This document shows, in pieces, positions 17,644-32,339 of a stretch of DNA of 64,000 nucleotides. Each line of letters starts with the position of its first letter. The first letter of the stretch is position 1. The notes beneath the pieces were generated by a model. The model was given only the letters and a program-made list of their open reading frames with translations. It ran no database searches and was not told where the DNA came from. The stretch is from Paucibacter sp. KCTC 42545. Its GTDB lineage: Bacteria; Pseudomonadota; Gammaproteobacteria; Burkholderiales; Burkholderiaceae_C. Made by a program: the position numbers and the translations under genes. Location of the stretch: positions 3,410,001-3,474,000 of the forward strand of contig NZ_CP013692.1 in assembly GCF_001477625.1 (NCBI RefSeq), written 5' to 3'.

Positions 17644-18010
17644 GGGCCTCGAGCAGACGGGGCCAAGGCCCGATGAACGAAAAACGAGCTTTGCATCATA
17701 GGGGAATCACTGAGCGGCCGCAGATCAGCTGCCAATTAGCCCCTGTGTCTAAGGCCGATACCGCCAGGCCGCTCCGCCGAGATGGAACACAAAAGTGGCT
17801 GCGCGCCCGCGCTAATTGACCCTTCAACTGCCTGCAAGCGTCGCAAAATCGGCGCAAGCCAAAGGGTAGCAAGCACCCTAAATTGAGCGCGATTCGTGCG
17901 CCAGTTCACATTTCAAGGCCTGCCGCCGACCAATGGTTTAGCCCTGGCGACGAACGGGCAAGGCGCAAAGCCGATTGCTTCGACAATTTCAATCAATCTG
18001 GAGCCCTCTC
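17644..18010. promoter_or_regulatory. Divergent regulatory region between mlaF and pilE
   Basis: These 367 bases hold no convincing gene. They must carry the mla promoter (minus) and the pilE operon promoter (plus). TGGCGACGAACGGGCAAG at 17945-17962 keeps the obligatory GG-N10-GC spacing of a sigma54 element (GG 17946-17947, GC 17958-17959), about 50 bases before pilE. The -12 box is poor, so this is weak evidence. No stronger motif was found. Confidence 0.3.
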
Positions 18011-18475
18011 ATGAATCGAACCATCTCTTCTCTCGCCCCTCGCATTCAAGCGGGCTTCACCTTGATTGAACTGATGATCACGGTGGCCATCATTGGCATC
18101 TTGGCCGGTGTGGCCTACCCCGCTTATCAAAACTACATCGTGCGCGGGCAACTGGCTGATGCCAACACCGGCCTGGCGACCATGCGCGCTCAGATGGAAC
18201 GCTTCTATCAAGACAATCGCACTTATGCAACGACAGGTGGCTTCACTACACCTTGCGCAGTGGATGCTAGCAAGAGAACTTTTGGCAAATTTGTAATCAG
18301 CTGCGATGGCGCACCCACGCCCACCACCTACACCTTGCTCGCGCAAGGCAGTGGTCCGGTGGCGAACTTCAAATTCACCGTCACAGAATCCGATGTGCGC
18401 GCGACAACTGCTGCACCTTCGGGCTGGAACACCTGCACAAGTAAGTGGCTGATGAAAAAGGGGGAGACATGCTAA
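18011..18475 (+). CDS. pilE: Type IV pilin, PilE-like
   Basis: This 154-residue prepilin has a class III leader of about 16 residues ending Gly, then [20 protein letters not shown] with Phe1 and Glu5 for PilD processing and assembly. The globular part has four cysteines, including a C-terminal pair suited to a disulfide-bonded D-region. ATG 18011 is preferred over the open frame from 17975, with GGAG about nine bases upstream. Its 3' end overlaps fimT by seven bases. It heads the minor-pilin operon. It may be a minor pilin of the PilE class rather than the major subunit, since a separate pilA could exist elsewhere. Confidence 0.9.
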   Translation: MNRTISSLAPRIQAGFTLIELMITVAIIGILAGVAYPAYQNYIVRGQLADANTGLATMRAQMERFYQDNRTYATTGGFTTPCAVDASKRTFGKFVISCDGAPTPTTYTLLAQGSGPVANFKFTVTESDVRATTAAPSGWNTCTSKWLMKKGETC

Positions 18476-19089
18476 CTCCCTCCTCAATCAGGTCTCGAGG
18501 CTTCACCCTCGTGGAGTTGATGGTGGGCGTTGCCTTGGTATCAATCATGATGGCGTTCGCCATCCCCTCCTTCAGAACTTGGATCGCCAACAGCCAAGTG
18601 CGAACTGCCAGCGAAGCCCTTCAATCGGCCGCCCGCTTGGCTCAGGCCGAGGCCTCACGGCGTTATCGCCAAGTCGTCCTATTCCGTACCGCTAGTTCCG
18701 CCTGTACAACTGCAGCAGCAGCCGACGCCAACGGCGGCTTCTGGGCCCTGCGCACCGTCGCCTTGGCAGCCGATGATGCGCCGCAGGCGATCGAATGCGG
18801 CAAACTGACCGATGGCATTGCCGATCTCAAACTGGTCGGTCCGACCGCTGTTTGTTTCAACGCTGCGGGTCGCCCCATCACCAACGCCAACCCCGGTGTG
18901 GTCGGCGCCAACTGCCAACTGCCGCCCTCCGGCATCAGCAGCTTTGACGTCACCGGCGGCGACAGCGGCAGCAGTGCAGTCGACCGCCCCTTACGGATTC
19001 TCATTTCCCTGGGGGGATCGGTCCGCATGTGTGACCCAAGCAAAGTGCAGTCCTCTTCAAACCCCGACGGTTGCCCGGCCTCGCCATGA
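18469..19089 (+). CDS. fimT: Minor pseudopilin FimT/GspH family
   Basis: This 206-residue prepilin-like protein has a short leader, a Gly cleavage site and [21 protein letters not shown] GspH/FimT domain follows, starting with [27 protein letters not shown]. FimT is a minor component that helps prime pilus assembly, and in some species it binds DNA during uptake. ATG 18469 has GGGGAG just upstream and overlaps the pilE stop. It overlaps pilV by four bases, so translation is coupled along the operon. Confidence 0.88.
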   Translation: MLTPSSIRSRGFTLVELMVGVALVSIMMAFAIPSFRTWIANSQVRTASEALQSAARLAQAEASRRYRQVVLFRTASSACTTAAAADANGGFWALRTVALAADDAPQAIECGKLTDGIADLKLVGPTAVCFNAAGRPITNANPGVVGANCQLPPSGISSFDVTGGDSGSSAVDRPLRILISLGGSVRMCDPSKVQSSSNPDGCPASP

Positions 19090-19505
19090 GTACAAAAGCC
19101 CCCACGCCCAGTTCGCACACGCATCAGCTACGGTCGAGGCAGCACGGCATGTCCTTGATCGAGGTTCTGGTCGCCGTCCTGCTGATCTCCTTCGGCCTGC
19201 TGGGCCTGATCAGCTTGCAAGCGCGCGGCACTCAGTTGTCAGTGGGCGCAGAAGACAGCCAGCGCGCGGTCTTGCTGGCCAATGAAATGGTGGCCCAGAT
19301 GTGGGGCGCCGGGACGGTCGCCGTTGATGCGGCCACGCTGCAAGCCTGGAAGGAAAAGGTCGCTGATCCTAGCAAGGTCGGCCTACCCAACGGCGTCGGC
19401 ACGGTCACTGTGAACGGCAATGTCGCGCGCATTACCGTCCAATGGCGGCCGCCCAAGGCGGCGGTGGGCGAAGAAAGCCGCTACTTCACCGATGTCCTCA
19501 TTTGA
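19086..19505 (+). CDS. pilV: Minor pilin PilV
   Basis: This is a PilV-type minor pilin of 139 residues with a 20-residue leader. The cleavage site HG is followed by MSLIEVLVAVLLISFGLLGL, which has Met at position 1 instead of Phe, as in many PilV proteins. QRAVLLANEMVAQMW is typical of the family. ATG 19086 overlaps the fimT stop as ATGA. With PilW, PilX and PilY1 it should form the tip complex. Confidence 0.9.
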   Translation: MSTKAPTPSSHTHQLRSRQHGMSLIEVLVAVLLISFGLLGLISLQARGTQLSVGAEDSQRAVLLANEMVAQMWGAGTVAVDAATLQAWKEKVADPSKVGLPNGVGTVTVNGNVARITVQWRPPKAAVGEESRYFTDVLI

Positions 19506-19513
19506 GACCCGCC

Positions 19514-20701
19514 ATGAGATGCCAAGACCCCACTTCCCTGCCTATTTGCCGCCGCGACCCGCGCGCGCAACAGGGCTTCAGCTTGGTCGAGTTGCTGGTG
19601 GCGATTGTGATCGGCCTGGTACTGACCTTGACCTTGACCACGGTGATCACCCAGTTCGAAGGCAGCAAGCGCGGTATGAACTCGGCCAACGAGCAGTCGA
19701 TCACCAGCGCCTTCACCTCATTTGAGTTTGACCGGCAACTGCGAAGCGCGGGCTCAGGTTTCGTTCAAAGCGCAGCCAACAACAATACTGGTGCGAGCTT
19801 CGGCTGCAGACTGCAAGTCGCACGCAATGGGGCCCAGATCCTGCCGCGACTCACCGCCTTTCCGGCCCCCTTCAACAACGTGCCGCAGCAAATTTCCCTG
19901 GCTCCAGTGATGGTGTTCGCGGGCGCCGGCACGGGAGGCTCAGATGTCTTGATGCTGGCGGCCGGGGCCTCCGGTTTGGGCGAGACTGCCCTGCGCATTT
20001 CACCGAACTCGGCCACCCCTACTTCGCTGCGCATCACCAACACCTTAGGTATGCGCGGCGGCGACCTGATGCTGCTGATTGACCCCAGCATGGGCGGCAA
20101 CTGCATGCTGCAGCAGGTAGCCACCCCGTTTGCGGGCGGTGCCAGCCAGTTGCTGAACTTTGGCGGCGCCTACGCCAGCCAGCAAATTGGCGGCACTATT
20201 CTTGCCAATATTGCGACGACGAGCGCATCCACTCTGGTGCCACTGGGCAATATCACGGGCAATCGCCCCAATTTCAAACTCATGGGCATCGGCGCCAACG
20301 CCACGCTCTACTACCTTGACCTGCTGCGCCTGGACAATGTGGACACTGCTCAGGCGATGAGCGATGGCATCGTTGACTTGCGCGTGCTGTATGGCGTGGA
20401 CAGCGATAGCGATGGCAGAGTTGACAGCTGGGTGTCCCCTGCGGCAGGCAATTTCACCGCGGCCGCCCTCAGCAACGGCACCCCAGCGGCCCAGGCCAAT
20501 TTGTTGTCGATTCGCTCCTTGCGCATCGGCATGATTCTGCGCAGTGAGCGCATCGAACGCGAGGCCGTCAACAGCGCCCCGCTGACCTTGTTTGGCGATT
20601 TCGCCCCGGCCTTGAAGGTCACCCGCAACCTCAGCGCCGATGAACAGCGCCAGCGCTTTCGCACGCTGGAGTTCACGGTGCCACTTCGCAACATGCTTTA
20701 A
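19514..20701 (+). CDS. pilW: Minor pilin PilW
   Basis: This is a large minor pilin of 395 residues. The leader ends QQG and is followed by FSLVELLVAIVIGLVLTLTL. A long beta-rich domain follows, ending with the PilW hallmark GVDSDSDGRVDSW (about residue 295), an Asp-rich loop that may bind calcium. ATG 19514 lies eight bases after pilV. PilW joins PilV, PilX and PilY1 in the pilus-tip initiation complex. Confidence 0.92.
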   Translation: MRCQDPTSLPICRRDPRAQQGFSLVELLVAIVIGLVLTLTLTTVITQFEGSKRGMNSANEQSITSAFTSFEFDRQLRSAGSGFVQSAANNNTGASFGCRLQVARNGAQILPRLTAFPAPFNNVPQQISLAPVMVFAGAGTGGSDVLMLAAGASGLGETALRISPNSATPTSLRITNTLGMRGGDLMLLIDPSMGGNCMLQQVATPFAGGASQLLNFGGAYASQQIGGTILANIATTSASTLVPLGNITGNRPNFKLMGIGANATLYYLDLLRLDNVDTAQAMSDGIVDLRVLYGVDSDSDGRVDSWVSPAAGNFTAAALSNGTPAAQANLLSIRSLRIGMILRSERIEREAVNSAPLTLFGDFAPALKVTRNLSADEQRQRFRTLEFTVPLRNML

Positions 20702-20703
20702 AT

Positions 20704-21333
20704 ATGAAGCTCATACGCCGAAGCCCTAGTGGCCCTCAACTACGCCGTCAGCAACAAGGCTTGGTGCTGGTCTACGCCATGATTGCCCTGGTTCTGATGC
20801 TGATTGGCGGCGCGGCCATGATGCGGTCCATGAACACGGCCCTGTTCAACGCCGGCAATCTGGGTTTTAAACGCGACCTGACCAACCAAGGCGAGCGCGC
20901 CATTCAGAACGTCATCACCCTAGCGACGACCGGCGTGCTCGCGACCGAAGCCTCACGTCAGGCCAACGCCCCGGCTGCCAACTACAGCGCATCCATGCTG
21001 CCCACCAGCCCCAGCAGCGTGCCCCTCGCCTTGCTGTCGGACGCGGCATTTGCCGGCGTGGGTTTGGCGGCCAATGACATTGTGTTGGCCGAGCAGGGCG
21101 TCAAAGTGCGCTACCTCATTGATCGCTTGTGCCTCGATGTCGGTGCCGCCTCGCCAAGCACTTGCACGTTAAGCAATGTTGAGAGCACTTCTGGCTCTGA
21201 ACTACTGAATGCCGATGCCAGCAACCCCAGCAATAACAGCGCCGTTAAAGCACAGGCAATCTATAGGGTCAGCATTCGAGTGACCGGTCCACGCAACACC
21301 CAGTCCTTCTTCCAGTCCACTTTCTCGCAGTAG
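20704..21333 (+). CDS. pilX: Minor pilin PilX
   Basis: This 209-residue protein starts two bases after the pilW stop. Its leader ends QQQG and is followed by LVLVYAMIALVLMLIGGAAM. Position 5 is Tyr instead of Glu, as expected for the PilX/GspK-like subunit that caps the tip and needs no Glu5 contact above it. The rest is poorly conserved, with a pair of Cys residues that may form a disulfide. Position and N-terminus support the assignment. Confidence 0.87.
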   Translation: MKLIRRSPSGPQLRRQQQGLVLVYAMIALVLMLIGGAAMMRSMNTALFNAGNLGFKRDLTNQGERAIQNVITLATTGVLATEASRQANAPAANYSASMLPTSPSSVPLALLSDAAFAGVGLAANDIVLAEQGVKVRYLIDRLCLDVGAASPSTCTLSNVESTSGSELLNADASNPSNNSAVKAQAIYRVSIRVTGPRNTQSFFQSTFSQ

Positions 21334-21393
21334 CACTGGCCTTAGGAGCGGCAACTTCGCTCAGCCACCTTAACTGCGGTTCGGAGTCCCATC

Positions 21394-24300
21394 ATGTCCA
21401 AACTGACCCATTACCTGCCACCTACTTGGCACTCACTGCCGGGACTGCCGCTAGCCTGTCTGCTCGCGCCCTTGCTTGCCCACGGCGCGACGCCGACGCC
21501 TTTGGCCGATCAAGCCGTTTTCTCCAGCGTGGCCGTGCCCGGAAATTTGGCCCTTGCCCTGTCGGTGGAATTCCCTACCGCCGTCAGCCGTGCCCATACC
21601 GGCAACTACGACAGCGCCAGCAACTTCCTGGGCTACTTCGACCCCAACAAATGCTATCGCTACAACTACAGCGCAGATGAGACTTTGCGCTACTTCTTTC
21701 CGGCGGGCGCGGCTGCATCGCGCCAATGCAGCGGGGACGACAACGATCTGTGGAGCGGCAATTTCCTGAACTGGGCCACCATGCAGACCATCGACCCCTT
21801 CCGCTGGGCGCTGACGGGCGGCTATCGCTCCAGGGATGAGGTGGGACTGACCCTGATTGAGAAAGCCTGGCACTCAGGCCAGGGCGGCACCGGCAACTTC
21901 CCCAACAAAAATCTTTCCACAAGCGCGCTGGTCAAAGGTGCCACACCGCTGATCTGGAGCAGCTTGAATGTGCGCGTGCAAGGCCTAGGCAACAAAATCT
22001 GGATCACATCAACCAGCAATAACCTGGGCAGCGCCACCTCCGGAACGGCCTACAACCCGGCTAATTTCAATGCAGCCAACCGCCCCGACGGCTCCACCAT
22101 TTATGAGATGAGCGTTCGAGTGAAGGTCTGCGACCCATCCGGCGGCACCGGCGGCGTCGAAAGCAACTGCACTCAGTACCCCAACAACGACTACAAGCCA
22201 ACCGGCCTGATGCAGCAATACTCGGATCAGATCCGATTCAGTGCTTTTGGCTATTTGAATGACAGCACGCTCAGTCGGGACGGTGGCGTGCTGCGGGCCA
22301 ACCAAAAGTTTGTCGGCCCCAGCCAGCCGGTACCCGGAGGCGGCCGCAGCACCAACGCCAATGCCGAATGGGACGCCAACACAGGCGCCATGGTGATCAA
22401 CCCGAACCCAGCTGACGTCACCGCCACCGCCACTGACTTTGGCGTCACCGTCAGCAATAGCGGCGTGATGAACTATCTGAACAAGTTCGGCTCCATCAAC
22501 AAAGGCAATTACAAGTCCTACGACCCGGTCAGCGAGCTCTTCTACGCCGCCGTGCGTTACTACAAGAATCAAGGCAATGTGCCTGAGTGGACCACCATGA
22601 GTGGCGCCACTCCTGCCACCAAAATAGCATGGGCTGACGGCTTCCCTGTCATCACGAAATGGGAAGATCCCATCCTTTACTCTTGCCAAAAGAACTTCAT
22701 TCTTGGCATCGGCGACGCCAACACCCACGCCGACCGCAATCTACCCGGCGCGACGGGTGGCTCGGAGCCGGCCAAGCCCAGCTTGGTCGCGGCGGACAAG
22801 ACGGTCGATGCCACGGTCGCCACCAACCGAGTCGGTACCATACAAGGCATCAGCAGCTTGGCCGCTACCTCGCCTTACGGCGGCTGCTGCAATAACAATG
22901 GCGCGCTGATGGCCGGCCTGGCCTATGACTCCAATACCAAGGACATCCGCCCGGACGATCCAAACGACCTCAAGACCAAAGGACGCCAATCCATTCAAAC
23001 CTATTGGCTGGACGTGCTGGAGTCGGGTTACGAAACCAATAATCAGTTTTTCCTGGCCACCAAATTTGGCGGCTTCACGGTGCCCGATGGCTTTGACCCC
23101 TACGCCCAGGCCAGCGATTTGCCCTTGTCCTGGTGGCATACCAACACCGACACCAATAGCGGCCAGCCGCGCCCGGACAACTACTTCACCGCCGACAAGC
23201 CTGACAAGATGGTGGACGGCCTGTCCAAGGCTTTTGCCAGCATCGTCTCCAAACTCAAGGCCTACACCACCTCGTTCTCGACCGCTGCCCCACAAATTAC
23301 CAGCAGTGGCACGGCCAGCTTCGCGGCCCAGTACGACTCCAACGGCTGGACCGGCGACGTAATTGCCAGCACGATCACGATCGGCGAAAACAGTGCTGCG
23401 CCCTCACAGGCGGAGTCTTGGCGCTTCTCGAACACCTTGACCAATCAGGCGGCAGGTACTGGTTGGGACACGGGCCGACGTATCGTCAGTTTCAACACCA
23501 GCACGAAGACGGGCGTACCCTTCCGCCTGACAAGTCTGGCTTCGGATCAGCAGTCTGCGCTGGACACGACATACCGCTCTGGCTCCGATGCGGCGGACTA
23601 CTTGTCCTATTTGCGCGGCGACCGAAAGAACGAAGTGGCCTCCTCAGTCACGGGCAGCGCCAAGTCCTACCGCGACCGCACCAGCTTGGTGGGCGACATC
23701 GTCGGCTCCAAAGCCAAGGCGGTAGGCAAACCCACGGCCCCATACTCCTCAAATGCCAACCCGGGTTACGACAAGTTTCTCAGCGACTATCAATCGCGCC
23801 AAACCATGGTCTATGTGGGTGCCAATGACGGCATGCTGCACGCCATCAATGGCAGCACCGGCGCCGAGGTATTTGCCTACGTCCCAGGTTCCGTTTACCA
23901 GGGGCCGGATGGCACACCTGCTGTCAACGGTCTGCAAGCACTGGGCAACCCCAACTTTGCGCACTACAACTTCGTCGACGCAACGCCCGCTGTGGCCGAC
24001 GTTGATTTTGGTGGTGTCAACGGCTGGCGCTCCTTGCTGGTGGGCGGTCTCGGCAAGGGCGGCCGCACCTTGTACGCCATTGATGTGACGGACCCCACGC
24101 AGATGACCAGCGAATCCGCAGTTGCGTCCAAGGTGTTGTGGGAAATCAGTGCAAATGCGAATCTGCCACTGGGCTACACCTACGGCGAACCTGCTGTGAT
24201 GAAGACACGCAAATATGGCTGGGTCATCATCGTCGGATCTGGCTACAACAATGCCGATGGCAAGGGCTACTTCATCATCATCAAGCCGAGCACTGGCGAA

Positions 24301-25134
24301 GTCTTGAAGACCATCAGTACCGGCGAAGGCAGCACTGACAACCAAGCTGGCTTGGCCCATGTGCGCCCCTTCTATCCGGACTTGAGCGACGGCACTGCAG
24401 ATGCCGTCTACGCCGGCGACTTGTTGGGCAATCTCTGGCGGCTGGACCTGAGTTCGGCCACCAACGACCCTACCGTCGCCAAGATTGCGACGCTGACAGG
24501 GTCCGACAACAAGCCCTTGCCGGTGACCTCCCGGCCGCTGGCGGCCGTCCACCCCAAGACCTTGCGCCGCTACATCACAGTTGGGACTGGTCGCCTGCTG
24601 CACGGCAATGACAGCAGCATCACCCAGGCCCAGCGCTTCTACGCCATTCTTGATGGCTCTGGCACCAAATTTTCCGCGGCACCGACCACCCCCTACCGCT
24701 CAACCGACCTGCTAGCCCTGAATGATCTGACCCAGCCTATCAGCCTCAACTTAGCCACCCAATTCGGCTGGTATATCGACCTGGGACGCATTACTGGCGG
24801 CGCCGGATGGCGAGTGATTGCCGATGCCAGCGCCTTCTACGGTACGGTGATGTTCAGCGCCATGGTGCCTAGCGCCAACTCTGTTTGCGAACCCGGCGGC
24901 AGCGGGCGAGTCTATGCGGTTGACCTCGGCGATGGGACAACCCAGTTGGACAACAATGTGAGCTATCTGGAAATGGGCCTGGTCACCGAGCAGCGCGTCA
25001 TCGTCGACCCAACTGGGAAGCCCGCCCTACTGGTCGGCAGCGCGGACGGCTCACTCAAGAAGCCGGCCTTCAAGCAAGCCGGGGGCCAGAAATTCCAACG
25101 CCTGAACTGGCGTGAGGTTCCGGTCACAGAGTAA
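21394..25134 (+). CDS. pilY1: Pilus tip adhesin / assembly protein PilY1
   Basis: PilY1 is a large secreted tip protein that promotes pilus extension and surface attachment. It has 1246 residues with an N-terminal secretion signal (cut near AHGA). The N-terminal half carries Cys-rich PilY1 motifs such as YFDPNKCYRYNY and LWSGNFLNWATMQTID. The C-terminal half (about 800-1200) is a beta-propeller with VYVGANDGMLHAINGSTG, VVGSGYNNADGKGYF-like and YAGDLLGNLWRLDL blades. I could not recognise the canonical calcium loop of the Pseudomonas protein. It is the last gene of the operon and is followed by a strong terminator. Confidence 0.94.
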   Translation: MSKLTHYLPPTWHSLPGLPLACLLAPLLAHGATPTPLADQAVFSSVAVPGNLALALSVEFPTAVSRAHTGNYDSASNFLGYFDPNKCYRYNYSADETLRYFFPAGAAASRQCSGDDNDLWSGNFLNWATMQTIDPFRWALTGGYRSRDEVGLTLIEKAWHSGQGGTGNFPNKNLSTSALVKGATPLIWSSLNVRVQGLGNKIWITSTSNNLGSATSGTAYNPANFNAANRPDGSTIYEMSVRVKVCDPSGGTGGVESNCTQYPNNDYKPTGLMQQYSDQIRFSAFGYLNDSTLSRDGGVLRANQKFVGPSQPVPGGGRSTNANAEWDANTGAMVINPNPADVTATATDFGVTVSNSGVMNYLNKFGSINKGNYKSYDPVSELFYAAVRYYKNQGNVPEWTTMSGATPATKIAWADGFPVITKWEDPILYSCQKNFILGIGDANTHADRNLPGATGGSEPAKPSLVAADKTVDATVATNRVGTIQGISSLAATSPYGGCCNNNGALMAGLAYDSNTKDIRPDDPNDLKTKGRQSIQTYWLDVLESGYETNNQFFLATKFGGFTVPDGFDPYAQASDLPLSWWHTNTDTNSGQPRPDNYFTADKPDKMVDGLSKAFASIVSKLKAYTTSFSTAAPQITSSGTASFAAQYDSNGWTGDVIASTITIGENSAAPSQAESWRFSNTLTNQAAGTGWDTGRRIVSFNTSTKTGVPFRLTSLASDQQSALDTTYRSGSDAADYLSYLRGDRKNEVASSVTGSAKSYRDRTSLVGDIVGSKAKAVGKPTAPYSSNANPGYDKFLSDYQSRQTMVYVGANDGMLHAINGSTGAEVFAYVPGSVYQGPDGTPAVNGLQALGNPNFAHYNFVDATPAVADVDFGGVNGWRSLLVGGLGKGGRTLYAIDVTDPTQMTSESAVASKVLWEISANANLPLGYTYGEPAVMKTRKYGWVIIVGSGYNNADGKGYFIIIKPSTGEVLKTISTGEGSTDNQAGLAHVRPFYPDLSDGTADAVYAGDLLGNLWRLDLSSATNDPTVAKIATLTGSDNKPLPVTSRPLAAVHPKTLRRYITVGTGRLLHGNDSSITQAQRFYAILDGSGTKFSAAPTTPYRSTDLLALNDLTQPISLNLATQFGWYIDLGRITGGAGWRVIADASAFYGTVMFSAMVPSANSVCEPGGSGRVYAVDLGDGTTQLDNNVSYLEMGLVTEQRVIVDPTGKPALLVGSADGSLKKPAFKQAGGQKFQRLNWREVPVTE

Positions 25135-25172
25135 GCACCCAGCCATGCAGGTCAAACCTTGGCCTGCAAATC

Positions 25173-25204
25173 AAAAAGGGCCCGCATTGCGGGCCCTTTG
25201 TTTT
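25173..25204. terminator. Bidirectional terminator between pilY1 and gltD
   Basis: An 11-bp perfect stem (25175-25185 with 25189-25199, AAAGGGCCCGC and its complement) has a 3-base loop. It has an A-run on its left and GTTTT on its right, so it can end both the pilus transcript and the gltBD transcript. Confidence 0.9.
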
Positions 25205-25226
25205 GGCGAGCACCTCCTGGTGAAAC

Positions 25227-26702
25227 TCAGCGCGGCAAGTCGCTCACGCCCATCAGGAACTCATCCACCGCCCGCGCGGCCTGACGGCCTTCGCGGATGG
25301 CCCAGACGACCAGGGACTGGCCGCGGCGCACATCACCCGCGGCAAAGACCTTGGGCACATTGGTCTGGTAGCCGCCGATCAAATCGGCTGTCGCTTTGAC
25401 ATTGCCGCGCGCGTCTTTGCTGACGCCGAAGGCGTCCAGCACGGTGGCCACCGGGGAGACAAAGCCCATGGCCAGGAACACCAGGTCGGCCTTGAGCACC
25501 TGCTCGGAGCCGGGCACTTCCACCATCTTGCCGCCCTGCCATTCCACCCGCACGGTTTTGACGCCGGTGAGCTTGCCCTTCTCGCCCAAGAACTCCTTGG
25601 TGGAGATGGCGAACTCGCGCTCGCAGCCTTCGTCGTGGCTGCTGCTGGTGCGCAGCTTGAGCGGCCAGTAAGGCCAGGTCAGCGGCCGGTCTTCCACCGC
25701 GGGCGGCTGGGGCATGACTTCGAACTGAGTCACGCTCTTGGCGCCGTGGCGGTTGCTTGTACCGACGCAGTCGCTGCCAGTGTCGCCACCGCCGATGACG
25801 ATGACATGCTTGCCATCGGCGCGGATCTGGCCCTTGAGCTTGTCGCCCGCATTGACCTTGTTCTGCTGCGGCAGGAACTCCATCGCGAAATGGATGCCGC
25901 TGAGTTCACGGCCGGGCGCCGGCAAATCACGCGAGTTCTCGCTGCCGCCGCTGAGCAGCACCGCGTCGAACTGAGCCTTCAACTCGTCAGGACTGATGCT
26001 TTCCTTGGCCCAGTTGGTGATCTTGGAGTCCGCCGGCAAGGCGCCCACCATCACGCCGCATTTGAAGACGACGCCTTCGGCCTCCATCTGCGCGACGCGG
26101 CGGTCGATGTGGCTCTTCTCCATCTTGAAGTCGGGGATGCCGTAACGCAGCAAGCCACCGACACGATCGTTCTTCTCGAACACCGTGACGCTGTGACCAG
26201 CACGTGCCAGTTGCTGCGCAGCCGCCAGGCCTGCGGGGCCGGAGCCGACGATGGCCACGGTCTTGCCGGTCTTCACCTTCGGGCTTTGCGGCTTGACCCA
26301 ACCCTCGGCCCAGGCGCGGTCGATGATGGCGTGCTCGATGGACTTGATGCCCACCGCGTCGTCATTCACGTTCAAGGTGCAGGCAGCCTCGCAAGGTGCG
26401 GGGCAGATGCGGCCGGTGAACTCGGGGAAGTTGTTGGTGCTGTGCAGCACGGTGATGGCGCTGGCCCAGTCCTGCGGGCGGCCGCGGTACACCAGGTCAT
26501 TGAAGTCCGGAATGATGTTGTTGACCGGGCAGCCGCTATTGCAAAACGGCGTGCCGCAGTCCATGCAGCGAGCGCTCTGCTGCTTGACCTGATCGGTGTT
26601 GAGACCGATCACAAATTCCTTGTAGTTCTTGACCCGCGCCGACACGGGCTCATAGCCCTCGTCCAGTCGCTCGTATTCCATGAAGCCGGTGACTTTTCCC
26701 AT
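25227..26702 (-). CDS. gltD: Glutamate synthase small subunit
   Basis: GltD passes electrons from NADPH through FAD and iron-sulfur clusters to GltB for glutamate formation. The 491-residue protein has the N-terminal cysteine clusters [17 protein letters not shown] and [12 protein letters not shown], the FAD motif [18 protein letters not shown] (about 150), the second dinucleotide site [13 protein letters not shown] (about 290), and the C-terminal [17 protein letters not shown]. It lies 30 bases after gltB in the same direction. Confidence 0.96.
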   Translation of the reverse strand: MGKVTGFMEYERLDEGYEPVSARVKNYKEFVIGLNTDQVKQQSARCMDCGTPFCNSGCPVNNIIPDFNDLVYRGRPQDWASAITVLHSTNNFPEFTGRICPAPCEAACTLNVNDDAVGIKSIEHAIIDRAWAEGWVKPQSPKVKTGKTVAIVGSGPAGLAAAQQLARAGHSVTVFEKNDRVGGLLRYGIPDFKMEKSHIDRRVAQMEAEGVVFKCGVMVGALPADSKITNWAKESISPDELKAQFDAVLLSGGSENSRDLPAPGRELSGIHFAMEFLPQQNKVNAGDKLKGQIRADGKHVIVIGGGDTGSDCVGTSNRHGAKSVTQFEVMPQPPAVEDRPLTWPYWPLKLRTSSSHDEGCEREFAISTKEFLGEKGKLTGVKTVRVEWQGGKMVEVPGSEQVLKADLVFLAMGFVSPVATVLDAFGVSKDARGNVKATADLIGGYQTNVPKVFAAGDVRRGQSLVVWAIREGRQAARAVDEFLMGVSDLPR

Positions 26703-26732
26703 GATGCTTCTTCCTCTATCTGTGGTTCAGGC

Positions 26733-31487
<4,755 letters not shown>

Positions 31488-31518
31488 GGCGCACTCCGGG
31501 GTTTCGAAAACGTTCCGA

Positions 31519-31547
31519 AGATTACTGCGCCGCAGCAATTGCATCAA
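31519..31547 (-). promoter_or_regulatory. Sigma70-type promoter of gltB
   Basis: On the minus strand TTGATG (31542-31547) and TAATCT (31519-31524) are separated by exactly 17 bases, about 30 bases before the gltB start. The REP-like repeats lie just upstream, so gltB probably keeps its own promoter despite the RAYT insertion. Confidence 0.5.
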
Positions 31548-31559
31548 GCACAAATAAAT

Positions 31560-31627
31560 GGGGTCAGAGTCGATTTATCGATGACGCCACGAGGCGCCAT
31601 CAATTAAATAGGGTCAGAGTCAATTTT
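31560..31627. repeat. REP-like unit: imperfect hairpin between two direct repeats
   Basis: GATGACGCC (31580-31588) and GGCGCCATC (31593-31601) form a nine-pair stem with one G:T-type mismatch around ACGA. It is bracketed by GGGTCAGAGTC direct repeats at 31561-31571 and 31611-31621. The right copy also encodes the last codons and stop of the transposase gene. Confidence 0.65.
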
Positions 31628-32326
31628 CTTCGCTGATTTACCCGAACCGACGGGGCGGCCGCGCGGCTTGACCAGGGCGGGAAGAACGCCCTGGCGCACC
31701 ATTTGCTGCTGGAATTGCGGCGAGCACAAGGGCCGGCCCTTGAATACCGCTTCGGACAAGCGTTGCCGCTCTTCATCCGAAACACCCTGCCCCAAGAACT
31801 CCCGATAGTTCAGTTCACGCTCAAACGGCGTGTTGCCCAAAGACCAAAAATGGGCGTGATCGCTGAGCAGGGAGTCGGGGCGCTTGCCCAGGTGCGCGGC
31901 ACAGCTAGACCAAGGAAACTCCTCGGCATGCACGCACATGCCGGCGCGCACCGGGTTCAGTTCGATATAGCGCATGCAGGCCATGAAGTAGGCATCGCTT
32001 TCGATCAGGGATGCCCTGAATCGCCCTACCCAGAGCGTGCCGGTGCGCTGGTATTTGAAATTGAACCAGCCAACATAGCGCCGGCCAAGCGCTTGCATCA
32101 TGCGGCTCAGGCCCTGTTCGTCCTGCGGCGTGGCCAGCAAATGGATGTGGTTATCCATCAGCACATAGGCATGGATCGCCACCTTGTAAGTGGCCGCACA
32201 ATCTCGCAGCACATCCAGAAAATGCTGACGGTCCGCATCGGTTTGAACGATGGCTTGGCGATTGTTGCCGCGCTGAATGATGTGGTGCGCTTGCTCGGCA
32301 AGCACTTGCCGGGGGGCTCGGGCCAT
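31604..32326 (-). CDS. REP-associated tyrosine transposase (RAYT, Y1_Tnp)
   Basis: This 240-residue protein belongs to the IS200/IS605-like Y1 transposases that act on REP sequences as single-stranded DNA nucleases. The HUH motif is His60-Ile-His62 in MDNHIHLL. The catalytic Tyr120 lies in MRYIELNPVRA, and GTLWVGRFRASLIES is a RAYT hallmark. ATG 32326 has GAGG upstream. An earlier in-frame start at 32359 would translate the terminal repeat. The final residues KIDSDPI are encoded by the other repeat, so gene and termini are interlocked. No frameshift is seen, so it may be active. Confidence 0.9.
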   Translation of the reverse strand: MARAPRQVLAEQAHHIIQRGNNRQAIVQTDADRQHFLDVLRDCAATYKVAIHAYVLMDNHIHLLATPQDEQGLSRMMQALGRRYVGWFNFKYQRTGTLWVGRFRASLIESDAYFMACMRYIELNPVRAGMCVHAEEFPWSSCAAHLGKRPDSLLSDHAHFWSLGNTPFERELNYREFLGQGVSDEERQRLSEAVFKGRPLCSPQFQQQMVRQGVLPALVKPRGRPVGSGKSAKKIDSDPI

Positions 32327-32339
32327 GGGGTCACCCTCA

